Source of the DNA: CAVTYH01 sp963773875 | GTDB taxonomy: Bacteria > Planctomycetota > Planctomycetia > Pirellulales > JADZDJ01 | Assembly: GCA_963773875.1 (NCBI GenBank) | Contig: CAVZCV010000010.1 | Coordinates: 248,001 to 312,000, forward strand | DNA: 64,000 nucleotides | Direction of reading: 5' to 3' | Made by a program: the position numbers and the translations under genes | The notes under the pieces: model-generated | Databases searched by the model: none | Told to the model about the DNA's origin: nothing | The model's input: only the letters and a program-made list of their open reading frames with translations | Part shown: piece after piece, positions 48,609 through 58,477 of the stretch | Position numbering within the stretch: the stretch's first letter is position 1 | Layout of the letters: each line of letters opens with the position of its first letter

Positions 48609-50164
48609 TTATCGCTTGTGGAACGAGCCCGCGCCGTCGGCGTTCAAATTTTCGATGGTCACTTGGGCGGCTGTTCCATCGGCGCCCACGCTAAACGCAA
48701 CGCTGCTCGGGCCGCCGGACATTTCGCCGGTCGGCTGATACCAGAACACATCGCGATCGAAATGGTGCAACTCGAACACGCGTGGCTGGAACACCCGTGG
48801 CTGGGGGCCCATGCGGAGCGACAGCGCACCGCCCTGCGCGGCGATTTCGATATCGCCAAAATAGTCGTTCGTGTAGCGGCCCATGTACGCGGAGTTGGCA
48901 AGCGCCGGCGTGGGTTTGACGGGCGGTTTTTTGTAATCGACGGTCAATCCGTAGTTGGGCTTGGAAATTTCTTCGAAGGCATGACCGAAGATCGTGTGCC
49001 AATCGCGCTGCACCTTGCCGTACAGCACCAGATCGTTGAAGCTCGCGGCCAGCGCCTCGGGCACGCCGATTGGCGAAGCATTCGTGAGTACGATGATGCC
49101 GAGGTTCTCGGACGGCACAAGGCTGACGAACGTTGCGGCGCCCAGATCGAAACCGCCGGAGTGGCCAAGTCGAGCGCGGCCGTGATCGTCGTAATTCACG
49201 TTCCAGCCCAAACCGTAGAAGCCGGCCCGCTGGCTTTCAGGGTTTTCGCGCGGGCGGCTGACGATTTGCGGCGTGTGGGTTTGATCGAGTGCATCGGCGG
49301 CGACGATCTGTTTGCCATCGACTTTGCCGCCGCCCAGTTGCAAGCGCAGCCATTGGGCCATATCGCGCACGGAAGAACTGACGCCGCCGGCCGGCGCTTG
49401 AGCATCGGCATTGCGCGTGTATTTCGTCGTCCATTTGCCATCGATCTTTGCATGAATGAGGCGCGGTTTTTTGCAGCCGCGTAATCTTCATAGCGGGCGC
49501 TCGTCGATTTCATTCCCAGCGGGCGAAACAATTTCTCCGCTGCCACTTCTTCCCACGGTTTGCCTGCCGCCTTGGCTGCGGCTACCGCGGCCTCTGTGAA
49601 GCCGAAATTCGTGTAGGCGTAATGCGAACGAAAACTGCTTGCAGGCTGCAGAAACCGGAGCCGATGCAAGACGGCCTGGCGATCGTACCCGAGGTCTTCG
49701 AGCAAATCGCCGGCGTGGTCGGCAAGCCCACTGCGATGGCACAGCAGATCGCGAATGGTCACCTGGCTGGTGACCCAGGGCTGGTGCATCGCAAAGCCGG
49801 GATCGTGATCGACAATTGGATCGTCCCAAGTGACCGTTTTCTCGCCGACGAGCGCAGCGATAACGGACGATGTGACGGGCTTGGAGACCGAGGCGAGTTG
49901 GAAAACGGTATCGGCATCGACGGCGTCGGGTTTGCCGGCTTCACGCACGCCGAACCCTTTCAAGTACACCACCCGATCGTTATGCACCACTGCGATCGCC
50001 GCGCCCGGCACGCCCGTTTTCTTGAGCGTCTCGCTCGTCAGCGTTTCCAATTTCGCAATTGCCGCCTTGACTTGATCAGCGGTCACTTCGCTGCCATGCG
50101 AGCAAGGAATAAAGATGAGCGCAGCCGCCGCGATGGCGAGAATTCGAAAAGTTGCAAAGTGCAT
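48609..50164 (-). CDS. Exported beta-lactamase-fold serine hydrolase (one frame break)
   Basis: About 518 residues. The signal peptide is MHFATFRILAIAAAALIFIP. The class C-like core has the nucleophile motif SVSK (Ser92, Lys95), YTN at about 184-186 and a late HSGG. Residues about 400-518 resemble the DUF3471-type C-terminal beta domain (YMGRYTNDYFGDIEIAAQGG). Such enzymes are D-aminopeptidases, esterases or penicillin-binding relatives. The frame breaks in the six-T run 49467-49472; one added base turns AAAKNRA into AAAKKPRLIHAKIDGKW. ATG 50164 is chosen over an in-frame start at 50191 because it opens the signal peptide. Confidence 0.85.
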
Positions 50165-50242
50165 CACGAAAATCCGCGGTGGATGAAGCAAGTTGATCAG
50201 GGTGTGACGAACATTCTAAGCGAAAGTGTCGAAACCGAACCA

Positions 50243-51503
50243 TTACACGTTCAATCCCGCCAGCCAGCCGGTGCTGAACGCAGCCTGGAAGTTGTAGCCG
50301 CCGATGGGGCCATCGAGGTCGAGAATCTCTCCGGCCAGGAACAAGCCCGGCACGAGTTTGCTTTGCATGGTGCGAGAGTCGACTTCATCGAGCAGCACGC
50401 CGCCGGCGGTGACTTCAGCTTTGGCGAACCCGCGCGTGCCGGTGATCGGAATGCGCAATCGCTTGATGGCCTCGACGATGGCCGCCCGGTGCGCTTTGCT
50501 GAGCTCGCCAGCTTTGGCCTGCGGATTGACGCCGGCTTCGCGAAGCAGCACTTCAGCGAGGCGCCGCGGAAGCAAATCGGGAACCAGAGCGAGAAGTTGC
50601 TTTTTGCCTTCGCTCAACGATTGACGCTGCAGATGCTCATCGAGAGCGCTGGATTTTTCGTTCGGCAGAAAGTCGACTTCCAAATGCAAACTCGCCGGCC
50701 GAGGATGACCGCTCACGAACCGGCTGATGTCGAGCGCCACGGGGCCGGAAAGGCCGAAGTGGGTGAAGAGCAGCGAGCCGCGGCGCGTGTCGAGCGCCCG
50801 CTGTTTGCCGGCAGGCTCGGCGGCCGGTTCGAGCAAATTCAGCATCACATCGGGAATGGTGATGCCGGACAACGATTTGACCCACGAGGCAGAAGTTGTG
50901 ATGGGCGTGAGCGCCGGCCGCGGCGGAACAATTGTATGACCGAGGGCCGCGAGCCAGCGGTAACCATCGCCCGTTGTGCCGCTGCCGGGATAAGATTGCC
51001 CGCCGCTGGTAAGGACGAGGCGAACGGTCGTCAATGTGCGCTGCGAGGTAACGAGGCGAAATCCGGCGTCTGCCCGCTCGAGTTCGAGCAGCGGTTCATC
51101 GAGCGCGAGCGTGCAGCCGCTGCGCTCCAGACTGCGCCAAAAAGGCGTCGAGCACGTCGGTTGCCTTGTTGCTCACGGGAAAAATCTTGCCGGTCTCTTC
51201 GATCTTCGTGGGCACGCCTTCGGCTTCGACCAAATCGACAACATCTTGCGGCCCCAGTGCGGCGAGCGCCGAATGCAGAAAACGACCCGGCGGACCGTAG
51301 GCTGCAACAATGCCGCGGGCATCGGTAGCGTGCGTGAGATTGCAGCGTGTGCCGCCGGACATCAAGATTTTCACGCCGGGCCGAGCATTTTTTTCCAGGA
51401 GCAAGGTGTTGCGGCCGCGCGACGCCGCGCGCTCTGCGGTTACGAGCCCTGCGGCGCCGGCGCCGACGACAATAACATCCCAATGAGAACGGATTTCTGC
51501 CAT
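50243..51503 (-). CDS. HI0933/YhiN-type FAD-dependent flavoprotein (one frame break)
   Basis: About 420 residues. The dinucleotide fold is VIVVGAGAAGLVTAERAASR (residues about 10-29). Then come family marks KILMSGGTRCNLTHA, LTSGGQSYPGSGTTGDGY, FTHFGLSGPVALDISRF and the FAD-closing GLFLAGEILDLDGPIGGYN. The substrate is not established; some relatives are bile-acid or tRNA-linked oxidoreductases. An AAAAA run at 51139-51143 carries one base too many: correction gives AFWRSLERSGCTLALDEP. It is divergent from the cyclophilin gene across 95 bp. Confidence 0.87.
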
Positions 51504-51598
51504 CGATCACCGCTTGGCCGCGCAGCTGTGGTTCGGCTAAAATATTTGCTGGGCGGAAAAAGGATTGCCAATTTGTACTCACCACAACGGAGTTCAAT

Positions 51599-52201
51599 AT
51601 GATCTCGCGCCGATTTTTTCTCGCGTTTACAGTTCTTGGCCTGGGCTTCAGCAACGACACAACCCGGGCGGCAGATCAAAAGGATCTGCCGAAGTGCTAT
51701 TTCGACGTCACGGCCGATGGCAAGAAGCTTGGTCGCATTGTGATGGAGTTGCGTTCCGATGTCGTGCCCAAGACCGCGGAAAACTTTCGTGCACTGTGCA
51801 CCGGCGAGAAGGGTTTTGGCTACAAGGGCAGCCCATTCCATCGGGTGATTCCCGGTTTCATGTGCCAAGGCGGCGACTTCACGAATGGCAACGGCACAGG
51901 CGGCAAATCGATCTATGGCGAAAAGTTCGCCGACGAGAATTTTGAACTCAAACACAGCGGCGCGGGCACTTTGAGCATGGCGAACGCTGGCAAAAACACG
52001 AACGGCTCGCAATTCTTCCTTTGCACGGCGCCGACGCCCTGGCTGGATGGCAAGCACGTTGTGTTCGGCAAAGTGATCGATGGGATGGATGTGGTGAAGA
52101 AAATCGAGGCCTTGGGATCGGAATCCGGGGCTACGCAATCCAAAATTGTGATCGCGGATTGCGGGCAAATCGACCCGAAAACAGGGCAACCGAAGCGCTG
52201 A
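51599..52201 (+). CDS. Secreted cyclophilin-type peptidyl-prolyl isomerase, eukaryote-like
   Basis: 200 residues. A signal peptide (FFLAFTVLGLGFSNDTTRAA) is followed by a complete cyclophilin. Active-site residues are Arg82 and Phe87 in HRVIPGFMCQGGDF, Gln90, Trp148 and His153 in WLDGKHVVFGKV. The sequence TGEKGFGYKGSPFHR, then GTGGKSIYGEKFADENF and SMANAGKNTNGSQFF, is far closer to eukaryotic CypA than to E. coli PpiA. It probably folds proteins in the periplasm or cell envelope. A weak terminator-like hairpin follows at 52358. Confidence 0.92.
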   Translation: MISRRFFLAFTVLGLGFSNDTTRAADQKDLPKCYFDVTADGKKLGRIVMELRSDVVPKTAENFRALCTGEKGFGYKGSPFHRVIPGFMCQGGDFTNGNGTGGKSIYGEKFADENFELKHSGAGTLSMANAGKNTNGSQFFLCTAPTPWLDGKHVVFGKVIDGMDVVKKIEALGSESGATQSKIVIADCGQIDPKTGQPKR

Positions 52202-52705
52202 TTGAGGTCTCACATCCGAAGATCGGCACGTGTGTTTCGAGGTGAAAAATTCGAGTAGTGGTTACCGACTAGAAAACTACGAATTCTTTCTCTCCGCGGG
52301 GTGATTTTCCTTGAGAGGTATTCACTGTTTTTACCGCTCAGGCGATGTAAATTTGACGCTTTTGTAAAGCGGGCGTTTTTTTCAGGTCGTGCTGGGGGAG
52401 TGCCGGTGAGTGGGAGGTAATAGGGCCGACTAAAAATCTCTTATATAATTTGCGTTTTTGGGGGACATTCGCTAGAATCGCGTCGGTGGGAGACGACGAC
52501 GGTTGGCGATTTGGACTTTGCTTTTCGTTGTCCAATCGCTTCGAGGAGGCCTGTCGCCTGATCGGCTGTTCTAGTGTCGGGAATTCGTGCGGTGCGCCGC
52601 CATTGCTATTCGGCCTTCGGTCATCCATGGGCTGGCCAATCGCAAGTGGCAAAATGAACTAGGGATTCGAAATCAAACCGTTCAATGCATTGAGAGGGGA
52701 CGCCG
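52202..52705. other. Intergenic region
   Basis: About 500 bp between cyclophilin and the DUF1559 gene. The first part holds a weak terminator. I see nothing else except GAGAGGGGA before the DUF1559 start. Confidence 0.4.
52358..52383 (+). terminator. Weak terminator after the cyclophilin gene
   Basis: CGCTTT/AAAGCG with a 3-nt loop, then GGCG and seven T. The stem is short and separated from the T-run by 4 nt. Confidence 0.35.
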
Positions 52706-53798
52706 ATGTTAGGCAATCCGCGTGGATTTATTCGTCGGGCTTTTACACTGGTTGAATTGCTCGTTGTCATTGCCATTATTGGAATTTTGATTGCATTGCT
52801 GCTGCCGGCCATTCAGTCGGCCCGCGAGGCGGCGCGCTTGACCGAGTGCAAAAATAATTTGAAGCAGGTTGGCTTGGCTGTGCAAAATCATGTCAACACA
52901 CAGAAGTTCTTCCCCAGTGGCGGATGGGGATGGAACTGGACCGGCGACCCAGATCGTGGATTTGGAAAAGGGCAACCCGGCGGATGGGCTTACAGTCTTT
53001 TGCCCTATATGGAAGGCGGCGCGACGTACAAACTAGGCAAAGGGGATGCCGGAACCACAGAAGTCGCAATTCCTCGGCATGCAAGTTGGCACATTCGTCA
53101 AAGGATTTGAATGCCCCACGCGCAGATCGGAAGCGACGACTTTCCCATTCACATTGGCCGGAGCCGGCGGGCAATATGGCAACTGGATTGTTCCCACCAA
53201 TGGCAAGGTCGCTCGCATGGATTACGCCGCCTGCGCCGGAGGGTTTGCCGGTGCGCAGAATGTGCCGAACGGCGTGGAAAATGGGGGCGGTCCGGCATTC
53301 GGCGATACTGCTGCGATTTCGACTTTCTTATCGTCCGCAAACGCATGTGACGACCGAGCCAATTCGCACTATGCGACAGGCATTATTTATCAGCGCAGCG
53401 CGGTAACGCTCAAGCAAGTTCCTGACGGATTAAGCAAAACGTACGCGGTCGGCGAAAAGTTCTTGCTCGTTGACCAGTACGGCACCGGAAGCGATCCGGC
53501 CGACAACGAATGGATGTTTGTGGGATACGATAATGATACGAACCGCAGTTGCACCGATATCGGCGATGGGATTAATTCCAATGTGATGCGCGACGATCGT
53601 TCCGCTACGGTGATTAATGGGCAGGATCTCGGTGGGAGCGGGCTAGGGAGGAATCTCTGGGGAAGTGCACACCCCAGTGCTTTTAATATGGTCTTTTGCG
53701 ATGGTTCAGTACACACTGTTCCGTACAATGTGGATCTAAAGACACATCGCCGCTTAGGAAACCGGATGGACGGCCAGACTCCAGTGTTCAACTTCTAG
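52706..53798 (+). CDS. DUF1559 prepilin-like protein (one frame break)
   Basis: About 363 residues. The type II/IV prepilin signal RRAFTLVELLVVIAIIGILI (from residue 10) is followed by the family block LLPAIQSAREAARLTECKNN and LKQVGLAVQNH. The C-terminus has the DUF1559 hallmark of HPSAFNMVFCDGSVHTVPYN. These are extremely abundant in planctomycetes and are thought to be pseudopilins or cell-surface proteins. The frame breaks at about 53068-53075, where GTTEVA joins LGMQVGTFVKGFECPTRR. GAGAGGGGA precedes ATG 52706. It converges with PATR gene 2. Confidence 0.9.
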
Positions 53799-53905
53799 TT
53801 CACCGATCTCTCCCAAAAATTCTGCCAGACGACAATTGGCGAACTCGCGACCCCTGATCCGGGGCGATCTGGCAACGCAGTTGATCCGGACTGAATGGAT
53901 AGTTA

Positions 53906-56900
53906 TCACTGCCGCAGCTTAGCGTGACGGTTCGCAGAATACATCTCGAATTCCCGCATGGTCAATGCGCGGCGTCGGGCAAACGCCAGGCCGACCATTC
54001 CACACGCGGCCAAAATGGCCGTGGCCGGTTCTGGAACGGCGGCCACGCTGCCAGCGCCACCGAGGCTGATGACTAAATCGAGCTCAGCCTGAATATCGGC
54101 ATTTGTAACTTTCGTGTCGGAATTCAGGTCGCCGATGGCAATGACGTCGGCAGGGCTCAACAAGTGCGTCGTTCGATACGCTTCTAGATCCGTCAGCGCT
54201 TGGAGCATTGCTGGAATGTCATTGGAATTCACCGTGCCATCGCGATTGTAATCGCCCGGCGTGGCGATGACCGTACCGCCTGGAGTCAGCTCACCGACGC
54301 TCGAAATCGTTGCCCCGGAAGTGAAACCGGCGAACGTGATGGACGAAAGCTGGCCCGCATTCAGGCCTGCGGCCGTCGAGCCGACGAACAAATGCTGGTT
54401 GGTGGTCCAGCCAAAAATCGTGAGCGAACCACCCCAGGGTTGAGAATTGCTATCGGCCAATTGCAACGCATTGGCGCCACTGCCCAAATTGATCGAGGCT
54501 CCGCCGGTGACATTGAGCGGGCCCAGTATGTCGCTGAAGCCATTGGCGGAGAACGTGCCGCCGTTGAGCACCAAACTCGAGGTGTCGGCAATCACATTCG
54601 AAGCTCCCAAACGCAGCGTGCCCGTATTTACAGTTGTGGGGCCGGTATAGGTGTTGTTGCCCGAGAGTGTCAGGATGCCAGTGGCGACTTTGGTGAGCGA
54701 TGCGCCCGCACCACTCAGCGAGCCGCTATACGTGGAACTGATGTTTTGCGTGGTGCCGCCCACAGTCAGGGCAATCGGGTTTGGAACGGCCGCATTATCT
54801 TGAAGCGCCAAATTCACACTGCCGCTCAGCCCGCCGACATTGAAGGCATGTGGATCGACCGAGGTGTCGAACACCACAGCACCGGCACCGGGAACCAGCG
54901 TGCTGTTTTGCAGGGCGTTGGCATTGGTCAGCTTAAGTGTTCCGGCATTGACGGTCGTTGTACCGCGAAACGTGTTGTTGCCCGCCAGAGTCAGCGTGCC
55001 TTCGCCCGATTTGCTGATATTCGTCGCCGCTGTGGAACTTCCGCTGCCGGTCCCGTCTTGAATTTGACCGGCGAAGACTTTCTCGACGCCAACGCCCGCT
55101 AGGCTGCCGATATCCCAAGTTTTGGCAACGGCCGTGCTGCCGCCCACAAAACCTTTGAGAATGCCGCCATCGCCTTCCAGCGAGCCGAGCGATTGAGTTG
55201 TACCAGAGCCCGAAGCAATGGTGCCAGTGCCCGTGAGCACCCAATGGATCGTCGCACCGGCGGCGGCGCCACCGCCTGTTCCACCGACGCGAACGATAGG
55301 CCCATTTACGGTCACCGTGCCCGTGGCGGGATTGTTACCATTGGTGTCGATCGTTTTCGAGGCAGTATCAGAAGTGATTGTTAGGTTTCCATTTCCGGAA
55401 ATTGCGCCAATCGTGTAGGGACCGGTTCCGCTATTCAGCGTTAATGCGTTGTTGCTGCCGTCCACAAGATTGATTGCCGGAAATGCCGGAGTGGTTCCGG
55501 TGGTTTGAGAAATGATCGTCCCGTTGTTCATCGTGACCGTTCCCGTCCCCAGCGTTCCAGTGCTACCCAAATTAATGGTGCCACCATTGATTGTCGTACC
55601 GCCGCTGTAGGTGTTAGCGGTCTGCAGATTCAGAGTCCCGGTACCGCTCTTCGTTAACGACACCGATGTTCCGGAAATGGCGCCCGACCCTGAAATGGTG
55701 TAATCGATTGTCGAATTCACATTCATGGCCAACGGCGCGACCGTCGTGTTCAAGGTGATGTTCGTCGAAGCCGGCGCGTTCACGCCGTCAAACGTATCAA
55801 GAAAATTAACCGTATCGCTCGTAAAGAATTTGTCTGGATTCGTTGCGCCGGCGCAGTGTTGTGCCAATTGGCGGTCGTCTGCACGTCCCAGGTCGTCCCA
55901 TCAGCTGAACCTTGCCAGTTCACGTTGCCGAAGCTGCTGGCGCCGATCGACAACAGAACTTGTTTCTGATCGCCACTTAACGAAAGTGTCGGCGCTGAGC
56001 CCCGGCCCGTAAAACCAACCGCCCAGCCCAACAGTGAGCCGGTTAACGCGCTATTCGAGTTAATGATCGTATACACGCCGGGAGTCGGTGCGCTCAGGAA
56101 GTTCAGCGCCAACGTCGGCGTGCCGCCGACATCACCGCCGCCGACCTGAATCAGGTCATTTCCACTGGTTGGATTAGACAAATCAAACGCAATCGCCCCG
56201 CTGCCGGAGAAGCTCAGATTGTTGGTAAACGTAAGCGTACCGGCAACCGGCGTGTTGGAAATTGGCGTAGCGGTGGTTCCGGAGCTAGGAGCCAGCAACG
56301 TGTTTCCCGGCGCGAGAACGCCGCCTGCATGGTTGTAGTTCCCGGTGATGGTCCCGGTTCCCAAAACTTGCGTTAAAGGCACCGAGGAGTAGCCTGTTAC
56401 GGGCAAACCGGTTGTCGCACTGGTATAAGTATTCGTCGATTGTGCGACGTCAAGCGTGCCGGCGGCCGCAATGATAATCGAATTCGGATTCGTTGCATCG
56501 GGGCCGCTGGCAAATGCCGAGGCATTTTTCAACGCCAGAATGCCGGCAGAAATTGTTGTGAGACCCCCGCGCTGATTCGGATTTGGCCGCGTGGCGTTCG
56601 GCGTGTACAGAAGTGGCCCAGACAACGTCAAAGTGCCGGTTCCCACTTTCGTGATGTTCGTGCTGCCAGCCGTCGACGAACCGCCGCTCACATTTGTTAC
56701 GTTTTCGCTCGTGATGGTGCCGGCAAATTCCGTGTTTGTATTGAGCGAACCAATCGAGTAAGTCGCAAAGATTCCGCTCGATTCAGCGCCACCAGCGAGC
56801 ACGGCGTCGCTGCCACCAGAAAGTGAGCCAAGCGGAATCGTGTTGCCGCCAGAGCCAGTGCGAGTGAACAATGTGATGCCGTCCCCAACGTTGACAGCAG

Positions 56901-57876
56901 TACTCTGGAACGAGTTATTGTCGAACCGATCGACGTTGTTCAGCAATCCCGATTTGTTTGTTTGATTGGCCAGGATCACCTTTCCGGCACCTCCGGGCGT
57001 TGCCACAGTGAAGTTCACCGTTCCCAAGTTACCGCCGGAATTTGATGCTGCCGGCGCATTGGTGCGCCAGGAACCCATCACGTGGAACGTCGAGTTGTTG
57101 GCGACTTGAACGTTCAGCATTGAGCCCGCGCCGCCGCCGACCTGACCCACGTTCGCGCCGGCAGCCGGGGCAAGCGTTCCAGTCTGTCCAGCTGGAACCC
57201 AAATCGCGCCGATGGTAGCGTCGTACGTCGGTGGCTGTGAGGTGCCCGAAGCTCGCATGCCCCAACCGCTTGCACTTGTGGTCGGAATCGGGGCGTTCAC
57301 AAAGCGCCACGTTCCGCCGTTGGTGAGCGTGATAATTTGCTTAGCCAACACTGTGCCGCCCGAACTCGTATCCAGCATTCCGCCGGAGATTGTCACGCCG
57401 CCGGTAATCGTATTATTGCCAGTCAACACTAGGGTACCCGGACCGGCTTTGGTCATTCCCGCCGTGCCGGCGATGACGTTGGCAATCGTTGCGGTCTTCC
57501 CCGCGCCGAGCGCATTGACGGTAATTGTCGGCGTGGTGCCCAACAACGTGATCGTGTTGCCGCTGAGGTTCCAACTGGCCGGCGTGTTTACAGTTTCCGT
57601 GTCACCGAACACCATATTGCCAATAGTTCGGGCATCGACGACGTTCACCGCGATATCGGCCGGCAAATCGATCGTACTAAAATCGGCAGTATTTCCAGAA
57701 CCATCGGCGACGATTCCAGTAAGCCAACTGGACGTGTTCAAGTTGCTCCAGTCATTCGAATTAATGTCGGTCCAGGTTCCGTTTGCCCCCTGCACTGCGC
57801 TTGCGATTGAACTGATCGCAACAAAGAGAACCACAGGGAACGAAAGTGCCAACGCTTTCCTATGATGCCACATCAT
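53906..57876 (-). CDS. Giant PATR beta-strand-repeat protein 2 with dockerin and PEP-CTERM (one frame break)
   Basis: About 1,323 residues. MMWHHRKALALSFPVVLFVA is the signal region, with GGAG 6 nt before the ATG. Repeats of the form GTGTLTLSGNNTYTGPTTVN fill most of the protein. The C-terminus has the dockerin-like pair GDYNRDGTVNSNDIPAMLQA and GDLNSDTKVTNADIQAELD, then VPEPATAILAACGMVGLAFA with RRR. A break at about 55845-55853 separates NWHNT from GATNPDKFFTSDTV. It is a close architectural relative of the gene at 33643. The likely role is surface display. Confidence 0.87.
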
Positions 57877-58477
57877 CGATTGCTCCGTTAAATAGCCGGG
57901 CGGGAAGGGTGTCGCGCTACCAGAAGTAGAACATCCCTTTGGGAAGGTCGTGAGGCAGGCGCGCTACTCTATGCCTGATGCGACAACGCGGTCGCCAGCC
58001 CCCGAAAGTGAAGCAACGCCTACCGTTCTATGTTATATATAGCCGGTTGCACACGGTCCAGCGATTGGCGGCCGTCGATGCCTCGATAGCTGTTGAGATT
58101 CAGTGCGGCCTGTTTGCGCTAGGCCGACCTGATGGCAGCCAACATTAGAGCAAGAAGGAGAGAGAATTGGTCACACAAAAAGCGCGGCATCGAACTCTTC
58201 CGACGGGTCACAGCCTGTCTCACGAGACGAGAAACATCGAACCCACGTGGTTATCGGTGGGGACCAGACCTGTCGAAAAGCATCCCAAGAGCGGAGAGCG
58301 CACGACTGGCAATTATTAGGAAGTGAGCAGCAACTCCAGGTCATTCGCACCCATCGCACACCGCCCTACCGTAGTTCTTTCGGGTGGAATTCGGGCACGT
58401 CGCGGCATCTCTTTTTTCAAAGTTTTTTCGGCAAGTGTCCGGTTGCGGGCGTTGGGAAGCAGGACAGCGCAACAAAG
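57877..58477. other. Intergenic region
   Basis: About 600 bp upstream of PATR gene 2 and downstream of the NagB-like fusion. Short frames at 58132-58326 (plus) and 58171-58359 (minus) oppose each other and look non-coding. No clear hairpin. Confidence 0.4.

Noticed and set aside
48372..49484. 370-codon open frame on the plus strand
   Set aside because: Antisense to the C-terminal part of the serine hydrolase, which aligns with its family after one base correction.
49622..51328. 568-codon open frame on the plus strand
   Set aside because: It lies opposite two well-supported minus-strand genes (serine hydrolase and flavoprotein), lacks family features and is Arg/Gly-rich as expected of an antisense frame in GC-rich DNA.
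1230..55853. Programmed ribosomal frameshifting as explanation of the frame breaks
   Set aside because: Sites share no slippery heptamer with downstream structure, go in both directions, and occur in unrelated genes.
58132..58359. Small opposing open frames upstream of PATR gene 2
   Set aside because: No ribosome-binding sites, no hydrophobic or conserved features, and the two overlap each other antisense.
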